Below the pieces are notes generated by a model, which worked only from the letters and a program-made list of their open reading frames with translations, was not told the DNA's origin and did no database searches. A program made the position numbers and the translations under genes. Positions 6,560-11,856 of a stretch of 11,856 nucleotides of DNA are shown here, piece after piece. Within the stretch, counting starts at the first letter, position 1; each line of letters starts with the position of its first letter. The DNA is from Chitinophagaceae bacterium (GTDB lineage Bacteria > Bacteroidota > Bacteroidia > Chitinophagales > Chitinophagaceae), in assembly GCA_947459455.1 (NCBI GenBank), contig CANHEC010000024.1:1-11856 (forward strand). Reading direction: 5' to 3'.

Positions 6560-7111
6560 CTACACCGCCCATGCGGCTGCCGACGATGCTTGTTGCAAAT
6601 GGGCTTCCAGCAAGGGCAGCGCTATTTTGAACCAGGCAGTGTATTTGTCGGCCGACAGTTCCATATCGGCATTTATTTCGGCCAACGATTTGTAGCAGTA
6701 AGCAGCCACCTCATTGGGGTCGGGCTGTACCTCGCCATTGTAGGTACCTACAAACACGTGGTCAAATTCGTGCTCATACAGGCCGTTGTCAAAATCGGCT
6801 TTGTATACAAAGTCGAACGCTTTGCTGATGCTGGCTTCAATACCCATTTCTTCCTGCAGGCGGCGGGCCGCTGCTACATCTACTGCCTCGCCCGGGTAGG
6901 GATGGCTGCAGCAGGTATTGGTCCACAGGCCGCCGCTGTGGTACTTGCTATGGGCACGCTGCTGCAGCAGCATGCGCTGCTTATCATCAAACAAAAAAAC
7001 GCTGAACGCCCGGTGCAGATGCGGTGACCGGTGGGCTTCCATTTTTTCCATGGTGCCCTGTGGCTCATCGTGTTCATTTACCAGTACTACGTGGTTGCTG
7101 GGTGCTGTCAT
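6560..7111 (-). CDS. idi: Isopentenyl-diphosphate delta-isomerase, type I
   Basis: Idi interconverts IPP and DMAPP in the cytoplasm, supplying the starter for prenyl chain elongation. The 183-residue product matches type I (Nudix-fold) enzymes. It shows NTCCSHP with the catalytic Cys at 68 and metal-binding His at 70, another metal His in the HLHRAF segment (33), the helix GEAVDVAAARRLQEEMGI (74-91), and E113/E115 in YEHEFDHVF. Aligned by motif, these correspond to E. coli Cys67, His69, Glu114 and Glu116. The gene sits between crtB and crtD, so precursor supply is tied to pigment synthesis. A terminator-like hairpin ends only a few bases before its ATG, which may limit read-through from crtB or act as a regulated leader. 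Confidence 0.95.
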   Translation of the reverse strand: MTAPSNHVVLVNEHDEPQGTMEKMEAHRSPHLHRAFSVFLFDDKQRMLLQQRAHSKYHSGGLWTNTCCSHPYPGEAVDVAAARRLQEEMGIEASISKAFDFVYKADFDNGLYEHEFDHVFVGTYNGEVQPDPNEVAAYCYKSLAEINADMELSADKYTAWFKIALPLLEAHLQQASSAAAWAV

Positions 7112-7115
7112 GCTG

Positions 7116-7141
7116 CAAATAAAAGCAGCCCTTGCGGGCTG
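7116..7141 (-). terminator. Terminator-like hairpin between crtB and idi
   Basis: On the minus strand CAGCCC (7141-7136), loop GCAA, GGGCTG (7131-7126) form a perfect 6-bp stem with a GNRA tetraloop, followed at once by CTTTTATTT. This has the form of an intrinsic terminator 32 bp past the crtB stop. Its T-run ends about 4 bp before the idi start codon, so it may also serve as an attenuator or leader hairpin. Confidence 0.65.
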
Positions 7142-7172
7142 ATTGGTTGTGAGGATGCTAAATCGATGTCAA

Positions 7173-8009
7173 TCAGAGAATGTTCAACTGGCTGCGCACC
7201 CCGGCTTTGGCTACAATAAATGCTTTGCCGTAGTTGGGTATGCGGATGCGTTCTTCCAAAATGCGTTGCGGCTGCAGGCGTTTTATTTTTTTGAAGAGCG
7301 ACAGGTAGTACTTGTAGGCCACGTATACGCCAAACCTGGCTTTCAGCGGTAGCTTCAAAATACCTTCGTAGGCCAGGCGGAAATCAGTAGCGATGTCTTC
7401 TTCAATCTGGCGCTTTTCGTATTCGGTAAAGTTGCGGAAATCGCAGCCGGGGAAGTACACCCTCTCCATGCCTTCGAAATCAGCCTTCAGGTCACGCAGG
7501 AAATTCACTTTTTGGAAAGCGGCTCCCAGGCTTCGTGCAGGCATGCGCAGTTCTTCGTACAATTTTTTGTCGCCTTCGCAAAACACCTGCAGGCACATGA
7601 GGCCTACTACTTCGGCGCTGCCGTAGATGTATTCGTTGTAGCCATCGGCATCGTACTGCTTATTGCTCAGGTCCATTTCCATGCTTTTGAAAAAAGCCTC
7701 GATCAGGTCGTGATCAATTTGGAACTGGTTGACCGTGAGTTGAAAGCTGTGGAGGATAGGATTGAGACTAATGCCGCGCTGAATAGCCGCATAAGTATCG
7801 GCCTTGAACTCGGGCAGCAGCAGCGCCTTGTCATAATCATGAAAGGTGTCTACAATTTCGTCTGCAAAGCGCACAAAGCCGTAGATATTGTGAATAGGCT
7901 GGCGAAGGTCGCTGTGCAGCAAACGAATAGCACTGCTAAACGAGGTGCTGTACTGCTCGGTTGTAACCTTGCTGCAAAGCTGGCTGACCTGGTGAAAAAG
8001 GTGCATCAT
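7173..8009 (-). CDS. crtB: Phytoene synthase (trans-isoprenyl diphosphate synthase, squalene/phytoene synthase family)
   Basis: CrtB condenses two GGPP molecules head to head into phytoene, the first committed carotenoid step. From the ATG at 8009 the product is 278 residues, normal for CrtB. An adjacent ATG at 8006 is equally possible, and a TTG at 8042 would add 11 residues and is less likely. Both Asp-rich magnesium-diphosphate motifs are intact: D50-EIV-D54 in RFADEIVDTF, and D173-LKA-D177 in NFLRDLKADFEGMERVYFP. The YIYGSAEVVG segment (127-136) is also typical. It lies 90 bp after crtI. Its substrate GGPP must come from a GGPP synthase encoded elsewhere, since no crtE is present in this window. 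A dehydrosqualene synthase role is less likely given the CrtY, CrtZ and CruF neighbours. Confidence 0.94.
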   Translation of the reverse strand: MMHLFHQVSQLCSKVTTEQYSTSFSSAIRLLHSDLRQPIHNIYGFVRFADEIVDTFHDYDKALLLPEFKADTYAAIQRGISLNPILHSFQLTVNQFQIDHDLIEAFFKSMEMDLSNKQYDADGYNEYIYGSAEVVGLMCLQVFCEGDKKLYEELRMPARSLGAAFQKVNFLRDLKADFEGMERVYFPGCDFRNFTEYEKRQIEEDIATDFRLAYEGILKLPLKARFGVYVAYKYYLSLFKKIKRLQPQRILEERIRIPNYGKAFIVAKAGVRSQLNIL

Positions 8010-8099
8010 AGCAGGGCGAATGAATTTAGTTGAACCTCGCAAGCGTTGGTATACGCTGCAATGCTAAACAACAAAAAATATTTTCGGTTTGAAGTTTTG

Positions 8100-9584
8100 T
8101 CAAAAAAATCGGTTTACCAGACTGGCTGCCACTTCGCCGCTAATCAGGCTGGGTGGTACCCCAGGCCCGGGCACTGTCAGCTGCCCGGTATAAAACAAAT
8201 TACGGACTTTCTTGCTACAAGCAGAGGGTTTTAAAATGGCGGTTTGCATCAGGGTGTTGGCCAGCCCGTATGCATTTCCTTTCAGCGCATTGTAATCTGT
8301 TTTGAAATCCTCAATGGCGAAAGAGCGGTAGTATACAATGCTGTCGCGGATGCTGGTGCCAAGTCGGCGGTCGAAGCGATCGGCTATCTGGTTGAAGTAT
8401 TGCTGGCGAAGCGCTTCGGTATCTCCTTTCAGTCCAGAAGCTACGGGAATCAAAAAGAAAAGGTTTTCGCAACCGGCAGGCGCCTGTGTATCGTCGCTTA
8501 CCGAAGTAGCACTTACATAAAAGAGTGGCTCCTTTGGCCAGGCGGGTTGGCTATAAATTTCGTGGGCATGCGGCTCAAAAGGCAGGTCAAAGAACAAAGA
8601 ATGGTGCTTGAGGCCGGGAATCTTCTGATTGAGCCCCACGTAGTAAAGCAAGCAGGAAGGCGCCATTACCCGCGTATCCCAATAGCGGGCCGAATAGCTT
8701 TGGGCCGATGGCGGCAGCAAATTGGTTTCTGTAAAGTGGTAGTCGGCCCCGCTCACCACTACATCGGCCGTCAATGCCACCAGGTCGCCCTTTGCATTTT
8801 TTGCCTGCACGGCCCGGGCGGTGTTGCCCTCCAGTATAATCTGTTGCACATCGTGATCAAACAGAAAGCGAACGCCCAATTCTTCGGCCAGCCGATGCAT
8901 ACCGGCAGCTATCTGGTACATCCCCCCTTTGGGAAACCAGGTACCGCCTTTGATATCAGCATAGTTCATGAGGCTGTACAATGCCGGGGTATCCTCGGGC
9001 AGGGCGCCCAAAAACAGCGCAGGAAACTCCAGCAACTGGCGGATTTTGGGATGCTTAAAGTGCTTGCCAAAGTGTTTTTTGATAGAGGTAAACACATCGA
9101 GGCGAAACACGCCTTTCAGCAGATCGCGGTCTATAAACTCACCAAGGTGCTGACCAGGCTTAAACACCAGGTTGTTGATACCTACCTGGTACTTGTAGGC
9201 AGCCTCCTCCATCACTTTGTTCAGCGCCTGGCGGGCCCCTGGCTCTATTTGTTCCAGCATAGCGGCCAGTTCATCGTAGTTGGCGGGCATGTCCCAATGG
9301 TCGTCGGGCCAGTAAATGCGATAGGAAGGATCCAGCCGAATGAGCTCGTAATAGTCGGCCACCTTTTTGCCAAAGCAGGCAAAATACCGATCGAACACAT
9401 CGGGCATCCAATACCAGCTGGGGCCCATATCGAAGGTGAAGCCATCGGCCTGCAGGCGCCGGGCCCTGCCGCCTGGCATGCTATGTTTTTCTACTACCGT
9501 TACCTGCCAGCCGCTTTTTGCCAAAAAACTGGCAGCTGCCATTCCTGCAAATCCACTCCCTATAACTACTGCGCTTTTGTTCAA
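8100..9584 (-). CDS. crtI: Phytoene desaturase (CrtI type)
   Basis: CrtI introduces four double bonds into phytoene to give lycopene, using FAD. The 494-residue product shows the N-terminal Rossmann motif VVIGSGFAGMAAA (6-18), EKHSMPGGRARRLQ (32-45) and FTFDMGPSWYW (49-59), all family hallmarks. The C-terminus has NLFYTGQLTVPGPGVPPSLISGE, the CrtI flavin-contacting block. The start codon is TTG at 9584: no ATG or GTG lies in frame between it and the upstream terminator, and the coding signal begins two codons before the fold. A TTG start is unusual and could lower translation. It is the first gene of the crt cluster, and the sigma gene's terminator lies just upstream, so it needs its own promoter or read-through. 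The neighbouring crtD gene is a paralogue with a different role. Confidence 0.92.
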   Translation of the reverse strand: MNKSAVVIGSGFAGMAAASFLAKSGWQVTVVEKHSMPGGRARRLQADGFTFDMGPSWYWMPDVFDRYFACFGKKVADYYELIRLDPSYRIYWPDDHWDMPANYDELAAMLEQIEPGARQALNKVMEEAAYKYQVGINNLVFKPGQHLGEFIDRDLLKGVFRLDVFTSIKKHFGKHFKHPKIRQLLEFPALFLGALPEDTPALYSLMNYADIKGGTWFPKGGMYQIAAGMHRLAEELGVRFLFDHDVQQIILEGNTARAVQAKNAKGDLVALTADVVVSGADYHFTETNLLPPSAQSYSARYWDTRVMAPSCLLYYVGLNQKIPGLKHHSLFFDLPFEPHAHEIYSQPAWPKEPLFYVSATSVSDDTQAPAGCENLFFLIPVASGLKGDTEALRQQYFNQIADRFDRRLGTSIRDSIVYYRSFAIEDFKTDYNALKGNAYGLANTLMQTAILKPSACSKKVRNLFYTGQLTVPGPGVPPSLISGEVAASLVNRFF

Positions 9585-9603
9585 TGCTTTGACTTTTGAG
9601 AAT

Positions 9604-9636
9604 AAAAAAGTCCCGCAACTTTTTGTTTAACGGGAC
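9604..9636 (-). terminator. Intrinsic terminator of the sigma factor gene
   Basis: On the minus strand GTCCCG (9636-9631) pairs with CGGGAC (9615-9610) around a 15-nt loop and is followed by six T residues (9609-9604). It lies 28 bp past the sigma stop and 20 bp before the crtI start. The loop holds a 14-bp sequence repeated upstream of the sigma gene (10224-10237), so termination and regulation may overlap here. Confidence 0.8.
9617..9630. promoter_or_regulatory. Shared 14-bp motif upstream of crtI
   Basis: The minus-strand sequence TTAAACAAAAAGTT occurs 33 bp before the crtI start and again, exactly, at 10224-10237 upstream of the sigma gene. It contains the inverted half-sites AAC-N5-GTT. 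It is a candidate operator for the MerR regulator or an ECF -35-like element. The motif is AT-rich, so chance or a structural role in the terminator loop remains possible. Confidence 0.45.
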
Positions 9637-9663
9637 GTGGAAATTAGTTGATTTTTTGATCTG

Positions 9664-10164
9664 TCAATGCCGGTCGATATGAGCCTTCAACAATTTGCGG
9701 GCAAAGTGGATACGGCTTTTGATGGTGCCCAGCGGCTCCTCCAGCATATCGGCTATTTCGTGGTACTTGTATCCGTCGAAGTACAAAAGGAAGGGCTTTT
9801 TGAAGATTTCGGGCAAACCTTCGATGGCAGCGTGGATCTCTTTCAGCTTGATGTTTCCTTCGGCCGGATTGGCTACAACACTCTGGTTGTAGTTCAGCAA
9901 GAACTCATTGGGTGTACTATCGAAAATGGTGTTCTGCTTGGCTTTGCGGCGATAATTGTTGATGAAAATATTCCGCATGATGGTGTACAGCCACGCCTTA
10001 ATGTTGGTACCTACATGGTACTTTTCCTGGTTAGCCAGCGCCCGGTACATCGTTTCCTGGAGCAGATCGTTGGCCGTTTCGTGGTCGCGGGTAAGCGTAA
10101 TCGCAAACGGCCTCAGAAAGTCTGCATTATCCAGCAGCAGCTTGTTGAATTCGATAGTAGACAT
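9664..10164 (-). CDS. ECF-type RNA polymerase sigma factor
   Basis: The 166-residue product is an extracytoplasmic-function (sigma-70 group 4) factor that redirects RNA polymerase to a small set of promoters. Region 2 runs about residues 17-73 (LTRDHETANDLLQETMYRAL, then NIKAWLYTIMRNIFINNYRRK), with the core-binding and -10 recognition helices. Region 4 runs about 117-160 (LPEIFKKPFLLYFDGYKYHEIADML, then GTIKSRIHFARKLLK), the -35 recognition helix-turn-helix. No anti-sigma factor gene lies next to it. It is flanked by a MerR/B12 regulator upstream and the crt genes downstream, so control of carotenoid genes by this factor is the obvious hypothesis, comparable in logic to CarQ in Myxococcus. 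It has a candidate housekeeping promoter, an upstream inverted repeat and its own terminator. Start at ATG 10164 is clear. Confidence 0.92.
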   Translation of the reverse strand: MSTIEFNKLLLDNADFLRPFAITLTRDHETANDLLQETMYRALANQEKYHVGTNIKAWLYTIMRNIFINNYRRKAKQNTIFDSTPNEFLLNYNQSVVANPAEGNIKLKEIHAAIEGLPEIFKKPFLLYFDGYKYHEIADMLEEPLGTIKSRIHFARKLLKAHIDRH

Positions 10165-10192
10165 AAGAGTAGGCTGTTTAATTATTGCAGGC

Positions 10193-10225
10193 TAAAGTTA
10201 AACGACTATTGCTGAGAACTCCAAA
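10193..10225 (-). promoter_or_regulatory. Candidate Bacteroidota-type promoter for the sigma gene
   Basis: On the minus strand TTTG (10225-10222), a 21-bp spacer and TAACTTTA (10200-10193) resemble the Bacteroidota -33 TTTG and -7 TAnnTTTG elements, with one mismatch in the -7. The expected transcript start is about 20 nt before the ATG. The -33 element overlaps the shared 14-bp motif, so a protein bound there would block polymerase. Confidence 0.5.
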
Positions 10226-10237
10226 CTTTTTGTTTAA
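10224..10237. promoter_or_regulatory. Shared 14-bp motif upstream of the sigma gene
   Basis: This is an exact second copy of minus-strand TTAAACAAAAAGTT (first copy 9617-9630, before crtI). It abuts the inverted repeat at 10238-10255 and overlaps the candidate -33 element. That position suits an operator for the neighbouring MerR/B12 repressor. Confidence 0.45.
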
Positions 10238-10255
10238 ATGTTTTTTCTAAAACAT
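10238..10255. promoter_or_regulatory. Inverted repeat, candidate operator upstream of the sigma promoter
   Basis: ATGTTTT (10238-10244), spacer TTCT, AAAACAT (10249-10255) is a perfect 7-bp inverted repeat 13 bp upstream of the candidate -33 element. MerR-family dimers and CarH-type tetramers bind such palindromes. It is AT-rich and has no T-run geometry to make a good terminator. Confidence 0.5.
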
Positions 10256-10277
10256 GAAACAAACGAAAGATAGGGGC

Positions 10278-10319
10278 AAGAAAAAAGGCAAACGCCTGAT
10301 AATCAGATCGTTCGCCTTT
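10278..10319 (-). terminator. Intrinsic terminator of the MerR/B12 regulator gene
   Basis: On the minus strand AAAGGCGAACG (10319-10309) pairs with CGTTTGCCTTT (10294-10284), 11 bp with one mismatch. The loop contains a further small palindrome CTGATTATCAG. The 3' arm runs into TTTTTTCTT. It lies 25 bp past the regulator's stop codon and separates the regulator from the sigma gene's transcript. Confidence 0.85.
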
Positions 10320-10343
10320 GAACTAAATTTCTTAATTTTTTTC

Positions 10344-11222
10344 CTACAAGGTGCCGATATACTCCATTACCTCGGCCAGTGAGGTTTTGAACTGAATATT
10401 ACCCGGTACTTTCTTTTTGTAGTTCTGGGTCATTTGGCCCGACACAATAGCGGGTACGGACGGCACTTTCAACGCCAGTTGAGTAAGAAAACGCTCGAAA
10501 TTGAAGTTTTGGGCCACCGAGGTCAGATGGGTATACACGTAATGCGGCTTTTTGATGGCAGTTACGTATTCCAGATCTTTCAGAGGCACGTTGGCACCAA
10601 GGTACCACACTTTTACGCCACGGCTTTTCAGCAGGTAATAGGTAAATAACAAACCCAATTCGTGGTGTTCTCCTTCGGGCAAAAACAGGATTACTACCCG
10701 ATCGGACATGAGATGCGAACCGGTGCTTTCAATACCCACGATCAACTTTTGCCGGATGATATTGGTAACCAGGTGCTCCTGTGCAGGATTCACATGGTTC
10801 GTTATCCAAAGAATTCCAATCTTTTCGAGGAATGGAAAAATGATCTGCGTAATCGTCTTTTCGATGCCGCGGGCCATGATGTAGTTGTCCAGCGTGTCTT
10901 CAAAGGCATCGAGGTCCAGGTCGACCATGTGATGGATCAACTCGTTGATGATCCGCTCATGCTGCGCCTGTATTTGCGTCAGCGATAAGATTTTGTCCCG
11001 GATTTCGTCGGGGTTCATCTTATCTATGTGAGAAATCTTGAAACCGTACTTGTTGAGCAAGGCTACGTTCAGGAGCATTTTCAGCTCCTGGTTGTTGTAG
11101 TACCGAATATTTGTATCGGTACGCTGCGGGCTCAGAAAACTGTACCGCTGCTCCCAAATCCGAATTGTGTGGGCTTTGATACCGGAAAGGTTTTCCAGAT
11201 CTTTTATAGTAAACACGTCCAT
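10344..11222 (-). CDS. MerR-family regulator with coenzyme-B12-binding domain (CarH/LitR-like photoreceptor candidate)
   Basis: The 292-residue product combines an N-terminal MerR winged helix (about 4-70; TIKDLENLSGIKAHTIRIWEQRY, then NIRYYNNQE) with a four-helix cap and a Rossmann B12-binding domain (about 90-290). Key photoreceptor residues are present: W139-x9-E149-H150 in the cap, which in CarH covers the adenosyl group, and E185-x-H187-x2-G190, whose His is the lower cobalt ligand. The LGANVP loop (208-213) fits the corrin tail site. In Thermus CarH the residue after the cap Trp is the His that binds cobalt after photolysis. Here it is Ile140, with the nearest His at 143. CarH proteins repress carotenoid genes in the dark with adenosylcobalamin and release DNA in light. 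The position beside an ECF sigma and crt genes supports that role, but light response is inferred. Start ATG at 11222. Confidence 0.9.
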   Translation of the reverse strand: MDVFTIKDLENLSGIKAHTIRIWEQRYSFLSPQRTDTNIRYYNNQELKMLLNVALLNKYGFKISHIDKMNPDEIRDKILSLTQIQAQHERIINELIHHMVDLDLDAFEDTLDNYIMARGIEKTITQIIFPFLEKIGILWITNHVNPAQEHLVTNIIRQKLIVGIESTGSHLMSDRVVILFLPEGEHHELGLLFTYYLLKSRGVKVWYLGANVPLKDLEYVTAIKKPHYVYTHLTSVAQNFNFERFLTQLALKVPSVPAIVSGQMTQNYKKKVPGNIQFKTSLAEVMEYIGTL

Positions 11223-11257
11223 GGCAGTATAATTAGCCGTTCAATGGGATTGGAATA

Positions 11258-11288
11258 CAAAGATAGTTATTGGGCTCTGTGGTCCATA
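11258..11288 (-). promoter_or_regulatory. Candidate promoter of the MerR/B12 regulator gene
   Basis: On the minus strand TATCTTTG (11265-11258) is a perfect match to the Bacteroidota -7 consensus TAnnTTTG. A weak -33 element TATG (11288-11285) lies 19 bp upstream. The predicted start of transcription is about 30 nt before the ATG at 11222. Confidence 0.6.
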
Positions 11289-11388
11289 CCCGTCCTTCTC
11301 ACTACGTGGTCTTAACACAAGAACCGTTGAAAGGTTTAGGTACCCGGTCTGAAAGATTGTCGAAATAATTGATTTATTACCAATTCGT

Positions 11389-11856
11389 TTAATTTTTTCC
11401 GACCAAAGACTTGTACAAATTCACCAGATCGGCCACCTGCCTTTCTTTCTGAAAGTGCAGCCGGGCCCAGGCCAGGCCTTGTTGGCCAGCTTTTAGCCTT
11501 AGCTCCTCGTTTTCAACAAGTTGCGCCACGGCCGATGCAAATCCGTCCACATCGCCCTGTTCTACCACCCACCCGGTAAGGCCGGGTTGTAAAATATCGT
11601 GGATCCCCCCGGCCCGGGTGGTAACGACGGGCCTGGCACTGGCCTGGGCCTCCATCAGCGATACGGGTGTGCCCTCGTTGATCGATGTGAGGGCAATAAT
11701 GTCCAGTCCGGCCATCGCTTTGTCTACCTCGGTTACCCAGGAGGTAAAGGTGAGCATCGCCACCCGGGGGTCTTCGGGGTAATAACAGGCATCTATTTCC
11801 AGGTCATGGCATGCCTGCTGCAGTCTTTTGCGCTGTACCCCATCGCCAATAATAAA
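11389..11856 (-). CDS. GT4-family glycosyltransferase, C-terminal part (runs off right edge)
   Basis: An open frame runs from the right edge to the stop at 11389 with 155 codons, so the N-terminal domain is missing. It starts with FIIGDGVQRKRLQQ, the usual second-domain opening of GT-B glycosyltransferases. GLDIIALTSINEGTPVSLMEAQASARPVVTTRAGG follows, with the E-G-x3-x-x-x-EA donor-nucleotide signature of family 4, then a typical C-terminal helix (ENEELRLKAGQQGLAWARLHF). It should transfer a sugar from a nucleotide donor in the cytoplasm or at the inner membrane face. The substrate is unknown, with cell-surface polysaccharide or lipid the common roles. A carotenoid-glycoside role is possible but not supported, since the regulator, sigma gene and their terminators lie between it and the crt genes. 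No clear terminator follows its stop. Confidence 0.9.
   Translation of the reverse strand, partial: FIIGDGVQRKRLQQACHDLEIDACYYPEDPRVAMLTFTSWVTEVDKAMAGLDIIALTSINEGTPVSLMEAQASARPVVTTRAGGIHDILQPGLTGWVVEQGDVDGFASAVAQLVENEELRLKAGQQGLAWARLHFQKERQVADLVNLYKSLVGKN

Noticed and set aside
8244..9599. Long plus-strand open frame (451 codons) antisense to crtI
   Set aside because: It mirrors a clearly conserved CrtI on the other strand. Its translation shows no family motif and the open frame follows from codon bias of the real gene.
11389..11856. Carotenoid glycosyltransferase role for the GT4 fragment
   Set aside because: It is separated from the crt genes by two regulators with their own terminators, only the C-terminal domain is visible, and GT4 enzymes mostly act on surface polysaccharides or lipids.
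1..11856. crtE (GGPP synthase), crtW (ketolase), tRNA or rRNA genes, transposase or integrase
   Set aside because: I looked on both strands and found none. Precursor synthesis and any recombinase must lie elsewhere.

Overview
The window looks like a moderately GC-rich member of the Bacteroidota, probably Chitinophagaceae-like. The evidence is the gene content (a Bacteroidota-type crt cluster with CrtI, CrtD, CruF and CrtZ families), start codons with little Shine-Dalgarno signal, and two candidate promoters resembling the Bacteroidota TTTG / TAnnTTTG consensus. Family-level placement is inference.

Layout from right to left, because almost everything is on the minus strand. A truncated GT4 glycosyltransferase sits at the right edge. 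Next is a MerR/B12-binding (CarH/LitR-like) regulator with its own promoter and terminator, then an ECF sigma factor with its own terminator. The carotenoid cluster follows: crtI (phytoene desaturase), crtB (phytoene synthase), idi (IPP isomerase), crtD-like desaturase, cruF-like hydratase, crtZ (3-hydroxylase) and crtY (lycopene cyclase). A roughly 1.5 kb AT-rich island with two unknown plus-strand genes comes next, flanked by perfect 45-bp direct repeats. The left edge holds the N-terminal half of a secreted GH3 beta-glucosidase.

Together the crt genes encode nearly a whole route from isoprenoid precursors to a monocyclic hydroxylated carotenoid. Idi balances IPP/DMAPP, CrtB makes phytoene and CrtI makes lycopene. 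CrtY cyclises one end, CruF hydrates the other psi end at C-1', CrtD desaturates C-3',4', and CrtZ hydroxylates the beta ring. The expected product is saproxanthin (or its 2'-hydroxy derivative myxol if another enzyme exists elsewhere). No GGPP synthase (crtE) and no ketolase are present in the window.

The regulatory end suggests light control. The MerR protein keeps the W-x9-EH and E-x-H-x2-G residues of coenzyme-B12 photoreceptors. A 14-bp sequence is shared by the upstream regions of the sigma gene and of crtI, and an inverted repeat lies just upstream of the sigma promoter. These fit a B12 photoreceptor, ECF sigma and crt cascade, which is inference and not proven. Intrinsic terminators after the regulator, after the sigma gene, and directly in front of idi show that this is not one simple operon.
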